Under the pieces are notes generated by a model, which had not been told where the DNA came from, ran no database searches, and worked only from the letters and a program-made list of their open reading frames with translations. DNA of 64,000 nt from Angelakisella massiliensis (GTDB taxonomy: Bacteria > Bacillota > Clostridia > Oscillospirales > Ruminococcaceae): contig NZ_LT629945.1 in NCBI RefSeq assembly GCF_900104675.1, positions 991,034 to 1,055,033 of the forward strand, read 5' to 3'. The translations under genes and the position numbers were made by a program. Positions 27,053 through 35,399 of this stretch are shown piece by piece (positions within the stretch are counted from its first letter, which is position 1; each line of letters begins with the position of its first letter).

Positions 27053-27292
27053 TTGCAACAAAAAAACAATCTGGAATCCGGACAGATGGAACATCTGCTG
27101 CGCATGGCAGCGGAAAAGCTGGGTACCGACCCCCAGACCCTGGAAGCGAAACTGCGGCAGGGGGGCGTTCCCGGCGGCCCTGGAATGGAGCGTCTGCAAC
27201 AGATTATGGGCGATCCTCAAGCGATTCAATCACTTCTGCGGTCGCCTCAGGCCCAGGCACTGCTGAAAAGTTTGAAAAAGCAGCAAAAATAA
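27053..27292 (+). CDS. Conserved hypothetical protein, first gene of a three-gene operon
   Basis: 79 residues from TTG 27053, preceded by GGCGGTGAG. ATGs at 27,023 and 27,032 lie at or before the expected transcription start of the sigma-E-like promoter and have no ribosome site. The protein is helical and charged, with no membrane segment: NNLESGQMEHLLRMAAEKLG, then MERLQQIMGDPQAIQSLLRS and a basic C-terminus KSLKKQQK. The second half resembles the N-terminus of the next product in length and pattern. I recognise no named family. Neighbours suggest a joint role, possibly in sporulation. Confidence 0.7.
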   Translation: MQQKNNLESGQMEHLLRMAAEKLGTDPQTLEAKLRQGGVPGGPGMERLQQIMGDPQAIQSLLRSPQAQALLKSLKKQQK

Positions 27293-27341
27293 AGCGGTCA
27301 CACCCCCATGCACCGGGGGCCGGGACAGGGGGGAAGCGGTC

Positions 27342-27755
27342 ATGGAGGATTTGGGGGAGCGGGTAGCGCAGCTGCTGGGCAGTGAGGAAGGTATGGAACA
27401 GGTGCGCCAGCTGATGGCCTCTTTGTCAGGGGGAGATGGCGGCCCCGACCTGAGCAGTCTGTTGGGAATGCTGGGAGGAGCAGGTGGTGAAAATGGAAAC
27501 TGTTCTCCCAGCGGACAGCAGCAAAACAGTTTTGGGGACCCGGGGATGATGCTGGAGCTGACCCGGGCCCTTTCCGCTGTCCGACGGCCCGATCCCAATG
27601 TGGCGCTGCTGGAGGCGCTGCGTCCCTTTTTTGAAGAGCCGCGCCGGAAAAAGGTAGACAACGCCATCCGGATGATGAAATTGATGGAACTGCTGCCGGT
27701 TTTGCAGCAAAGCGGCCTGCTGTCCGGTCTGCTGGGAGGGGAAGAAAATGGCTGA
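27342..27755 (+). CDS. Conserved hypothetical protein, second gene of the operon
   Basis: 137 residues. N-terminal helix EEGMEQVRQLMASLSGGDGG, a Gly/Asn/Gln-rich linker (residues ~30-65), then a helical block RPFFEEPRRKKVDNAIRMMK and a C-terminal hydrophobic segment LLPVLQQSGLLSGLLGG. There is no clear transmembrane helix or catalytic motif. GGGGGGAAG precedes the ATG. Its end overlaps the next ATG by 8 nt, so translation is coupled. Similar low-complexity proteins occur in Clostridia, but I know of no assigned function. Confidence 0.75.
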   Translation: MEDLGERVAQLLGSEEGMEQVRQLMASLSGGDGGPDLSSLLGMLGGAGGENGNCSPSGQQQNSFGDPGMMLELTRALSAVRRPDPNVALLEALRPFFEEPRRKKVDNAIRMMKLMELLPVLQQSGLLSGLLGGEENG

Positions 27756-28620
27756 GAAATGGACCGCCGAGGATGAGGCCTTATTTCTGCGTTTAACCAG
27801 TCAGGCGGCGGAAGAGGCGAGACGATACTACAGCAGACGCACCCCAGAGAGGGAAGAGCCTTCTCCCCGGTTCCAGTCCCCTGGGGACAACTATGGTGCC
27901 CAGGCTTCAGCGTATGCCGGGGCGCCTGGAGAAACGTCTGCCCATGGGGCAAACATGGAACCTCCCCATGCTGAGGAACCATCCATCCCCCCAAAAGCGG
28001 CGCCGTCATCTCCAGACCAAAGAGATGATACTTTTGGTTTTCATTCTCAGAAAAAACACGGAGGGGAAGTCGCCGCACCACTCAGCCAGACGCAGCGGGA
28101 AAAGCCCGGCGCTGATTCTTTTGAGAATGATGAGGAAAACGCTTTTCGCCGGGCCTCTGGTCCCCAGACACAAGAACGGGAAAGCCAGATGTGGGGAGCC
28201 TCACAGCAGCAAAGACAAAAGAGTTTGGAGCAAAACGTCTCTGGGGCATCAGATCAGCCCCATAGGTGGGAAGAGAAACAGGAGGGTATGTCAGGGGAGC
28301 GGGAGCCCTTTTATCCTCCAAAAGAAGACAGGGGACAGGGGAGGAGAGAAGGCCAAAATGGCTCCGGTACCTCTGGGCCATATTCTCCGGCGGAGAGCCG
28401 ACAGCAAAGACATCTTTCCACAGCGGACCGTCCCCATGGTGGAAAAAATGCCGCCTCTTTCCAAAGTGGGGAAGGGGAGGGGCTGCTGGGGTCCATCAGC
28501 AAAATGTTTCATCAGATGGATCAGGAAGCGCTGCTGATTGCGGCGGTATTGCTGCTGCTGTATCAAAAACAAGCGGACCGAAAGCTGATTTTGGCGCTGG
28601 TTTATATACTGTTAGGATAA
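27748..28620 (+). CDS. Hypothetical protein with long disordered region and C-terminal hydrophobic anchor
   Basis: 290 residues. A short acidic N-terminal helix (EDEALFLRLTSQAAEEARRY) is followed by about 200 residues rich in Gln, Glu, Ser, Pro and Gly, almost certainly disordered. The last 40 residues are ordered: MDQEALLIAAVLLLLYQKQA then DRKLILALVYILLG. The motif of two short hydrophobic stretches joined by a basic/acidic linker is too short for a normal two-pass anchor and looks amphipathic or membrane-associated. It is translationally coupled to the preceding gene. Function unknown. Confidence 0.75.
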   Translation: MAEKWTAEDEALFLRLTSQAAEEARRYYSRRTPEREEPSPRFQSPGDNYGAQASAYAGAPGETSAHGANMEPPHAEEPSIPPKAAPSSPDQRDDTFGFHSQKKHGGEVAAPLSQTQREKPGADSFENDEENAFRRASGPQTQERESQMWGASQQQRQKSLEQNVSGASDQPHRWEEKQEGMSGEREPFYPPKEDRGQGRREGQNGSGTSGPYSPAESRQQRHLSTADRPHGGKNAASFQSGEGEGLLGSISKMFHQMDQEALLIAAVLLLLYQKQADRKLILALVYILLG

Positions 28621-28996
28621 AATATTTGTAATTATACAAATATCAAGGCGTGGGAATCTGTTTTTGTGGAAAATCCAAGGGAGATGGAAAGGGGAAGCTC
28701 ATCCATTTAGGGGTGAACCGGAGCTTTCCTTTGCAGCTGCTCCCGCCGCAAAGCGGAACAACTCCTCCTTTCCTCCATAGTGGAAAACTTTATAAAGAAC
28801 CGCTGTAAACGATCCTCTATCCTCAAAGGCGGATTTCCTTTGGAAGCGGCAGGAGCTCAAACCACCGCAGCCCTCATTTTCAGGGCGATCAAAAGGTATT
28901 GTAAAATCCCAGACAGATACTTTCCCGCCGGGACCGGGCCGCTTCAAAGGATGGGTTCCCTTGGATGCCATTGCCGCGGCCCCTTTTTTATCCCAG
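28621..28996. other. Intergenic region after the three-gene operon
   Basis: An AT-rich perfect palindrome ATATTTGTA/TACAAATAT lies directly after the stop (28,622-28,643). A longer GGAAAGGGGAAGCTC ... GAGCTTTCC hairpin at 28,686-28,728 probably terminates the operon. No gene is seen. Confidence 0.45.
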
Positions 28997-29030
28997 TAAA
29001 AAAGCCTTCTCCGCAACAGGAAGAAGGCTC
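28997..29030 (-). terminator. ChrB_N gene terminator
   Basis: GAGCCTTCTT and AGAAGGCT arms then TTTTTT on the minus strand, 20 nt past the stop at 29,050. Confidence 0.85.
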
Positions 29031-29049
29031 AGATTTTGTGCTGATATTT

Positions 29050-29568
29050 TTATTTGGATTCCGGCAGGAACTGACGCAGCCATCGGGTGAGATCCCGGGA
29101 GCCCTGCTTGACATCGGCGATCAGTTCGCTGATGCCCCCCTCCAGGTCCAGCTCCTCCTCCGCGCCGAAAAAGTCCCGTTCCCGGGCCTTGGCATACCGG
29201 CGGCGGATGGCCAGCTGCTCTTTCCGGGGGTCCCCTACGCTGACCCCTTCATAGAACCGGGCGATGTCCAGCAGCAGCTCCCGGAATTCATCGGAGCTTT
29301 GCCGTTTGAAGGCGGCAATCAGCTGGAGCTCATCCTCCTCGTCCAGAAAGCGCAGCTCTGTCAGGCAGCTTTCGCCCCCCATGGCCTTGATTTTGGCCGC
29401 CAGGGTGCGGATATTCTGCAAGTTCCGGTGGGTATTGGGCAGCACCGCTACCCCGTGCTTGAGATACTCGGCGCCCATTTCCTTGAGCTTGCGCCAGATA
29501 TACACTCTGTTCTTGGAGGGCTGGATGGGGACGTTATAGCTTACGGACAGCCAGCTGTAGCGAGACAT
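29050..29568 (-). CDS. ChrB N-terminal-domain protein
   Basis: 172 residues. It matches the ChrB_N domain pattern: YSWLSVSYNVPIQPSKNRVY, IWRKLKEMGAEYLKHGVAVL, then KIKAMGGESCLTELRFLDEE. In full ChrB proteins this winged-helix-like domain accompanies a C-terminal chromate-sensing part; here only the N-terminal part plus a charged helical tail is present. It may act as a stand-alone regulator. The start at 29,568 is chosen because AAGGAGAGG precedes it; the frame extends 18 codons upstream without support. Chromate transporter genes lie 29 kb away (58.3-59.5 kb), so no direct link is shown. Confidence 0.8.
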   Translation of the reverse strand: MSRYSWLSVSYNVPIQPSKNRVYIWRKLKEMGAEYLKHGVAVLPNTHRNLQNIRTLAAKIKAMGGESCLTELRFLDEEDELQLIAAFKRQSSDEFRELLLDIARFYEGVSVGDPRKEQLAIRRRYAKARERDFFGAEEELDLEGGISELIADVKQGSRDLTRWLRQFLPESK

Positions 29569-29798
29569 GTACCCTCTCCTTTCTGGTAGGGAGCCGTGGG
29601 CGGACTTTTTATTTGGGGACAAGGCGCCGCCGTGATGACAGACCGGGGATGATTCTGCCTGGGGCAGTGAAAAAATCCCCGGAAGAATGGTTCTTTCTTA
29701 TTGTAACAGGTTCCGGTCAAGGGCGCAACGGGTAGGAAAAAAATACCCATGCACAGCATTTTGGAGGGAGATAATAAGGCGCCGGCGGCAGTTTCGAG
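29569..29798. other. Divergent intergenic region, ChrB_N gene/asnA
   Basis: Holds the 5' flank of the minus-strand gene and the upstream flank of the asnA promoter. No T-box or other riboswitch motif was recognised. No small gene. Confidence 0.4.
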
Positions 29799-29827
29799 TT
29801 GAAAAAACAGCCCTTCGGTGGTACAAT
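29799..29827 (+). promoter_or_regulatory. asnA promoter
   Basis: TTGAAA (29799-29804), 17-bp spacer, TACAAT (29822-29827); the leader is about 35 nt. Confidence 0.8.
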
Positions 29828-29866
29828 AGAACAATAATTTTTACCAGATAAAAGGTGGTCGAGGGG

Positions 29867-30892
29867 ATGAAAATACTCCATGAGGGAAAGGGCCTGCTGA
29901 TTCCGGAAACCTATCTGTCCAAGCTGGATCTTCTGGAAACAGAGCGGGCCATCAAACTGACCAAGGATACCTTTGAGCAGAAGCTGGCTCAGGCGCTGGA
30001 GCTGACCCGTGTTTCCGCTCCGCTGTTCGTCCGTCCTGAAACGGGACTGAATGATGACCTCAACGGAGTGGAGCGGCCGGTACAGTTTGATATCCTGGAT
30101 CTGAAAGCGGATGTGCAGATTGTGCAGTCCCTGGCAAAATGGAAACGGATGGCTCTGGCGGCTTACGGTTTTGCCCCCGGCACCGGACTGTATACCGATA
30201 TGAACGCCATCCGCCGGGATGAAGATCTGGACAATCTCCATTCAGTGTATGTGGACCAGTGGGACTGGGAGAAGGTCATCACCCCCCAGCAGCGGAACAA
30301 GGAGACCCTTCGGCAAACGGTGGAGAAGATCTGGCAGGTGTTTCTGGACACCCAGGCCAAGGTTTGCGACGCCTTTCCGGCCATTTCCCGGTACCTGCCC
30401 CGGAAGCTCCACTTCGTCACCACACAGGAGCTGGAGGATCGGTGGCCCGAAAAGACCCCCAAGGAGCGGGAGGACGCCATCGCGCTGGAACATGGGGCGG
30501 TGTTTCTCATGGAGATCGGCGGAGCGCTCCACAGCGGCAAGCCCCATGACGGCCGGGCTCCCGACTATGATGACTGGAGCCTCAACGGAGATATTTTGCT
30601 GTGGTACCCGCCTTTGGAGCGGGCGGTGGAGCTGAGCTCCATGGGCATCCGGGTGGACCGGGAGGCACTGGAGCGGCAGCTGGCCATCCGGGGTGCTGAG
30701 GAGCGGAAAAAACTCACCTTCCACCGGATGCTGCTGGAGGACCGGCTGCCTTTGACCATGGGCGGCGGTATCGGCCAGTCACGGATCTGTATGGTGCTGC
30801 TGGAGAAGGTGCATATCGGTGAGGTGCAGGCTTCAGTCTGGCCGGAGGAAATGATTCGCCACTGTGCAGCCCATGGTGTTCATCTGCTGTAA
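29867..30892 (+). CDS. asnA: Aspartate-ammonia ligase (ammonia-dependent asparagine synthetase)
   Basis: 341 residues. Makes asparagine from aspartate, ammonia and ATP; its fold is related to class II aminoacyl-tRNA synthetases. Family blocks: RVSAPLFVRPETGLNDDLNG, VQSLAKWKRMAL, GLYTDMNAIRRDEDLDNLHS, YVDQWDWEKVI and the C-terminal ATP site GGGIGQSRICMVLL. The ATG at 29,867 has AGGTGG at 8-nt spacing; an in-frame GTG at 29,855 is less likely. It lies just upstream of glutamine synthetase, forming an ammonia-assimilation neighbourhood. Confidence 0.96.
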   Translation: MKILHEGKGLLIPETYLSKLDLLETERAIKLTKDTFEQKLAQALELTRVSAPLFVRPETGLNDDLNGVERPVQFDILDLKADVQIVQSLAKWKRMALAAYGFAPGTGLYTDMNAIRRDEDLDNLHSVYVDQWDWEKVITPQQRNKETLRQTVEKIWQVFLDTQAKVCDAFPAISRYLPRKLHFVTTQELEDRWPEKTPKEREDAIALEHGAVFLMEIGGALHSGKPHDGRAPDYDDWSLNGDILLWYPPLERAVELSSMGIRVDREALERQLAIRGAEERKKLTFHRMLLEDRLPLTMGGGIGQSRICMVLLEKVHIGEVQASVWPEEMIRHCAAHGVHLL

Positions 30893-31041
30893 AATACAAA
30901 ATGAAATAAATTTTGGAAAAATACAAAAAGTTTAAATTTGCGGTATACCAAAGCTGCTCAGAAGCAGCTTGGCCAGAGAAATCAAATGTTGTGTGTGGGC
31001 CGCCCTTTTGACGGGAAAGAGCGGAAGAATGGAGGAAAACG

Positions 31042-33123
31042 ATGGAATTGACCGAACTGTATGGGTCCAAGGTATTCAACAAGCGGGTAATGGCGGAGCG
31101 CCTGCCTGCCGATGTGTTCCAAAGCCTGGAGAACAGCGCCCATCCCGGCGGCCGGCTGGACCCGGCGATCGCCCCGGTGGTGGCCGAGGCAATGAAAAAC
31201 TGGGCCATGGAACAGGGTGCTACCCATTTCACCCATTGGTTCCAGCCCATGACCGGCATCACCGCGGGTAAGTTCGACGCCTTTCTCTCCCCTGACGGAG
31301 AGGGCGGGGCGGTGACGGAATTTTCCGCCAAATCCCTGATTATGGGAGAGCCGGACGCTTCCTCCTTCCCCTCCGGCGGCCTGCGGGCCACCTTTGAAGC
31401 CCGGGGCTATACCGCCTGGGACCCCACCTCTCCGGCCTTTGTCAAGGGTACCACGCTGTACATTCCCACCGCTTTTTGCTCCTATACGGGAGAAGCCCTG
31501 GACGCCAAAACACCCCTTCTTCGTTCCATGGAAGCGGTCAACCGGGAAGCTACCCGCCTTTGCCGCCTGATGGGGATGTCCGATGTCACCCGGGTGGAGC
31601 CTTCCGCCGGAGCGGAGCAGGAATACTTTTTGGTGGACCGGCAGCGGTATGAGCAGCGGCTGGACCTGAAGCTGTGCGGCACCACCCTTTTTGGCGCCAA
31701 GCCCCCCAAGGGGCAGGAGCTGGATGACCATTATCTGGGACGCATCCGGCTGCGCATCAGCAAATATATGGAGGAGGTGGACCGCCGCCTGTGGGAATTG
31801 GGGGTGCCCTCCAAGACCAAGCACAATGAGGCGGCTCCGGCCCAGCATGAGCTGGCTCCCCTTTATGCCGGATGCAACATCGCCTGTGACAATAACCAGC
31901 TGATTATGGAAACGCTGCGCACCGTGGCCAAGGAACAGGGCTTGGCCTGCCTGCTCCATGAGAAGCCCTTTGCCGGGGTCAATGGTTCCGGCAAGCACAA
32001 CAACTATTCCCTCACCACCGACACCGGCGTGAACCTTTTCTCTCCCGGCAAGCTGCCCAAGGAGAACCTCACCTTCCTGGTGTGCCTGTGCGCCTTTATC
32101 CGGGCAGTGGATTCCTATCCCCATCTTCTGCGTATGTCCGCCGCCACCGCCGGCAATGACCGCCGTCTGGGAGGAAGTGAGGCTCCCCCCGCCATCATCT
32201 CCATGTTCCTGGGTGACAGTATGCTGGGGATGCTCAAGGATGTGGCCATGGGCAGCAGCAGCACCCGGGGTGAGGAGGCGGAGATCCTCCGTATTGGCGT
32301 AGCCACGCTGCCGGAGCTGGCAAAGGATGATTCCGACCGCAACAGAACTTCCCCCCTGGCCTTTACCGGCAATAAGTTTGAGTTCCGCATGGTGGGCTCC
32401 AGTCAGTCCATCGCCCTGGCCAACACGGTCCTCAATACCATTATGGCAGACAGCTTCCGGGCTTTCAGCAACTATTTTGAGCAGGCGGGATTTTCCGCCC
32501 AGACCGTCGCCGAGGTGGTGGCGGAGACCCTCCGCAGCCATGGCCGCATCGTCTTTAACGGCAACAACTACGAGAAAGCCTGGGAAGAGGAGGCACGCCG
32601 CCGGGGACTGCCGGTGATCAATTCGGCGGTGGAGGCTTTTGAAGCCCTCACCCAGGAGCGAAGCATCCTGCTGTTTGAGCGGTTCGGTGTGCTGTCCCGG
32701 GCGGAATGTCTGGCCCGGTATGAGATCATGCTGGAAACCTATAACAAAGTGGTGTCCATCGAGGCGGCCACCATGGTGGAGATGGCGGAGCGTCAGCTGC
32801 TGCCTGCCGTGGCGGAGTACACAGGGGTCATCGCTGCCGCCAGCCGGGATTATTCCCAGGCGGCGGGCCGGAGCCAGCGTTATCTGGAGCGGCATCTGGA
32901 GGATCTTTCCCGGACCCTGGACGAGATGGCCGAAGGGCTGGATCAGCTCAAGCAGCAGCTGGAGGAAGAGCCGGCGGATGTTCGGGAGAAGGCGGAATAT
33001 ATCCGGGATCAGATTCGTCCCGCCATGGACCGGCTGCGGGAGAGCTGCGACCATGGAGAGCGGATCACCGACGCCAAGTATTGGCCCATTCCCACCTACA
33101 CCGATCTGCTTCATCGGGTATAA
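31042..33123 (+). CDS. glnN: Glutamine synthetase type III
   Basis: 693 residues, the large type III form (dodecamer) common in anaerobes and Bacteroidetes. Forms glutamine from glutamate, ammonia and ATP. The type III N-terminal domain includes [12 protein letters not shown] and KFDAFLSP. Catalytic Glu motif [15 protein letters not shown], then [20 protein letters not shown] and the ATP/glutamate block [18 protein letters not shown] long C-terminal coiled region (residues ~580-680) is typical. GGAGGAAAACG precedes the ATG. A GCGGCCCG/CGGGCCGC hairpin without a clear T-run follows the stop (33,136-33,165). Confidence 0.97.
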   Translation: MELTELYGSKVFNKRVMAERLPADVFQSLENSAHPGGRLDPAIAPVVAEAMKNWAMEQGATHFTHWFQPMTGITAGKFDAFLSPDGEGGAVTEFSAKSLIMGEPDASSFPSGGLRATFEARGYTAWDPTSPAFVKGTTLYIPTAFCSYTGEALDAKTPLLRSMEAVNREATRLCRLMGMSDVTRVEPSAGAEQEYFLVDRQRYEQRLDLKLCGTTLFGAKPPKGQELDDHYLGRIRLRISKYMEEVDRRLWELGVPSKTKHNEAAPAQHELAPLYAGCNIACDNNQLIMETLRTVAKEQGLACLLHEKPFAGVNGSGKHNNYSLTTDTGVNLFSPGKLPKENLTFLVCLCAFIRAVDSYPHLLRMSAATAGNDRRLGGSEAPPAIISMFLGDSMLGMLKDVAMGSSSTRGEEAEILRIGVATLPELAKDDSDRNRTSPLAFTGNKFEFRMVGSSQSIALANTVLNTIMADSFRAFSNYFEQAGFSAQTVAEVVAETLRSHGRIVFNGNNYEKAWEEEARRRGLPVINSAVEAFEALTQERSILLFERFGVLSRAECLARYEIMLETYNKVVSIEAATMVEMAERQLLPAVAEYTGVIAAASRDYSQAAGRSQRYLERHLEDLSRTLDEMAEGLDQLKQQLEEEPADVREKAEYIRDQIRPAMDRLRESCDHGERITDAKYWPIPTYTDLLHRV

Positions 33124-33230
33124 ACAAACAGTATTACGGCGGCCCGGCGCTTTGTCGGGCCGCTTGACGTATATCCGGCAGGCGGGGAAAAGACAGAAAG
33201 CATCAGCCTGTGGAAAAAAGGAGAACCTTT

Positions 33231-34151
33231 ATGGCCAATGTGCGGGATTTTGAATATATCACAGAGATCGCCCGGTACGGCAGCATCTCCAAGGCGGCGG
33301 AGGCCCTGTACCTTTCCCAGCCTACCCTGACCAAGTTCTTGCAGCGGGTGGAGCGGGAAGCGGGACAGCCGTTGTTTCATCGGGTGGGCAAAAGGTTTGT
33401 GCTTACTCCGGCGGGGGAGGTCTATGTGGCCCGGGCAAAAAGCATCCTCCAGCTGGAGCATCAGCTGCAGCAGGAGCTGTCGGACCTGGCGGCGATGCGC
33501 AGCGGCAACATCCGCCTGGGAGCCACCGCGGGCCGTGCCAGCTATATTGCCCGCCAAGTGGCCCCCCGGTTCCATGAAGAGTATCCCGGGGTGCGGCTGA
33601 TGCTCACCATCAGCCATACGGAGCGTCTGCTGAAAATGATGCAGAATAATGAATTGGATATGGCGCTGGCAAACTATGACCAGGACTTTCCCACACTGGC
33701 GGCCAACCCCATTGGGGAAGATGAAATGGTGCTGGTGGTGCCTGCCTCCAGCCCTTTGGTGCAGAAGGCGCAGCGGCAGCCTGGATTCCGTTTTCCGGTC
33801 ATCGGGGCGGAGCATTGGAAAGAGCAGGAGTTTATTCTTCCTTCCTCTATTTCTCACTCCTATCACCTGGCCATGGATTACTTCCGGGAACTGGGAATCA
33901 CCCCTCATGTGGTCATGGAAATGCAGGATCTCCGTTCTGTCATGGACGCAGTGGAAGTGGGGATTGGCATTTCCATGTTTGTCTCAGTGCCTTACCGCAG
34001 CGGACGGGCCCTGAGGTATCTTTCCCTGGGGCGAAAGGATGCGCCCAAACAGGAAGTTTCGGTCATCACCCGGCAGGGAGCCTATTATAATGAGGCCCAG
34101 CGGCGGCTGATGGCACTGCTGAAGGAATGCTATCACTTGCCTGAGGACTGA
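33231..34151 (+). CDS. LysR family transcriptional regulator
   Basis: 306 residues. N-terminal winged HTH with YGSISKAAEALYLSQPTLTK and KFLQRVEREAGQPLFHR; the substrate-binding domain covers residues ~90-300. AAAGGAG precedes ATG 33,231; 7 upstream codons are unsupported. It lies 107 bp after glnN on the same strand, and the next genes (34.5 kb) are also on that strand, so the target could be either. The palindrome at 34,408-34,423 is a candidate site. Confidence 0.92.
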   Translation: MANVRDFEYITEIARYGSISKAAEALYLSQPTLTKFLQRVEREAGQPLFHRVGKRFVLTPAGEVYVARAKSILQLEHQLQQELSDLAAMRSGNIRLGATAGRASYIARQVAPRFHEEYPGVRLMLTISHTERLLKMMQNNELDMALANYDQDFPTLAANPIGEDEMVLVVPASSPLVQKAQRQPGFRFPVIGAEHWKEQEFILPSSISHSYHLAMDYFRELGITPHVVMEMQDLRSVMDAVEVGIGISMFVSVPYRSGRALRYLSLGRKDAPKQEVSVITRQGAYYNEAQRRLMALLKECYHLPED

Positions 34152-34243
34152 GACCGCTGCCATTTGGCCGGTATTTTCAGGGCGAAGGGTGATTTTGGTA
34201 ATTCATCAACTCTGTTATTTTCACAACAGTTTTCACAGACCGG

Positions 34244-34274
34244 GCGGCGGCAGTTTATCTGCCGCCGCTTTTTT
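34244..34274 (+). terminator. LysR gene terminator
   Basis: GCGGCGGCA-gtttatc-TGCCGCCGC stem then TTTTTT. The stem resembles the leading hairpin of family C elements. Confidence 0.88.
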
Positions 34275-34407
34275 GTGATGCGGGAAGCAGGGCACTTTTT
34301 CAGCAGATTGACAAGAGGAGACAAGTTTTCTTTGTAGAAAAAGAGATTTTGATTGCAAAATGCTATGTAACAATGAATATTATGAATTTGATTTATGATT
34401 TCGACAG
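34275..34407. other. AT-rich upstream region of the hydrolase gene
   Basis: AT-rich with possible but weak promoter elements (TTGATT at about 34,388, 17 bp, TATGCT). No gene. Confidence 0.35.
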
Positions 34408-34423
34408 TGTTATGCTTATAACA
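34408..34423. promoter_or_regulatory. Palindrome upstream of the hydrolase-transporter pair
   Basis: TGTTAT-gctt-ATAACA, a perfect 16-bp inverted repeat overlapping the likely -10 region, about 90 nt upstream of the hydrolase start. A repressor or LysR half-site pair is possible; the bound factor is unknown. Confidence 0.4.
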
Positions 34424-34511
34424 AAGAGAAACGGGCAGCCCAACGCGGGGGCCGCCGGCAAGCTCCTCTGAAACCCGGCCGGGAAGAGGAGCAAGGCAAA
34501 GGAGAGAGCAT

Positions 34512-35378
34512 ATGGATCTGGAAAAGTACCGAGCCAATTATGAGCAAATCCAGAAGCTTCAGCAAACCAAGAACCTGGATTTTTACGCCTATCCGGCAAA
34601 ATATTACTGCCACCCCTTCCGTATTGTGGGGAATCTGTATTACATCGGAGACCAAAAGGTTTGTTCCCATTTGGTGGACACAGGCGACGGTCTGCTGGTG
34701 TTTGACAGCGGTTTTCCCTGCACCACCCACCTGATGATTCAGGCCATCTGGGAGCTGGGCTTCAATCCAAAGGATGTCAAGTGCATCATCCATTCCCATG
34801 AGCATTTCGACCACATCGGCAGCGCCTGCGAATTCCGCCAGCTGTTCGGTACCCAGCTGCTCATCAGCGAAGAAGGAGCACGGGTGATGAAAGAACGTCC
34901 CGAGTGGGTGTATATGGAGGCCAGCGAAGGCAAGCATTCTCCCATCTTCACCCCGGACAAGACACTCCGGGATGGGGAGCGCTTCACCCTGGGCAACACC
35001 ACAGTGGAGTGTGTCCATACACCGGGACATTCCCCCGGCGTCATGAGCTTTTTCTTCCAGGCGCAGGATGGAGACAAACGATGGAATGTGGGCTACTTTG
35101 GCGGAGCCGGCTTCAACACCCTGTATAAAGAGGCGCTCAAAGCCGATGGACGGCCCCTGGAAGCACGGGAGCAGTTCCTGCAGTCCCTGGCCAAGGTCCG
35201 GGACCGTCAGGTAGACATTGTCCTGGGCAACCATCCCCGGCAGAACGAAACCCTGGATAAACGCCGCCGGATGCTGGAGGACCCCTCGGTCAATCCCTTT
35301 ATCGATCCCCAGGAGTGGCAGCGCTTCTGCGATACCATGTCGGAGCAGTTCCGGCAGTTTATGGAAAACGGCAACTGA
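34512..35378 (+). CDS. Metallo-beta-lactamase-fold hydrolase, subclass B3-like
   Basis: 288 residues, no signal peptide. All MBL zinc ligands are present: HSHEHFDHIGS (HxHxDH), TPGHSPG and VLGNHP. The C-terminal pattern around DKRRRMLEDPSVNPFIDPQE resembles subclass B3 enzymes. Absence of a signal peptide argues against secreted beta-lactam resistance; the domain is used for many ester and amide substrates. AAAGGAGAG precedes the ATG. The transporter gene starts 21 nt after its stop, so import followed by hydrolysis of a carboxylate- or lactone-like substrate is a reasonable guess only. Confidence 0.85.
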   Translation: MDLEKYRANYEQIQKLQQTKNLDFYAYPAKYYCHPFRIVGNLYYIGDQKVCSHLVDTGDGLLVFDSGFPCTTHLMIQAIWELGFNPKDVKCIIHSHEHFDHIGSACEFRQLFGTQLLISEEGARVMKERPEWVYMEASEGKHSPIFTPDKTLRDGERFTLGNTTVECVHTPGHSPGVMSFFFQAQDGDKRWNVGYFGGAGFNTLYKEALKADGRPLEAREQFLQSLAKVRDRQVDIVLGNHPRQNETLDKRRRMLEDPSVNPFIDPQEWQRFCDTMSEQFRQFMENGN

Positions 35379-35399
35379 TCGTTTTGAGGAGGAAATGAT

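Noticed and set aside
34512-35378. Beta-lactam resistance gene
   Set aside because: B3-like zinc motifs are present but there is no signal peptide, and the gene is paired with a transporter; many MBL-fold enzymes have unrelated substrates.
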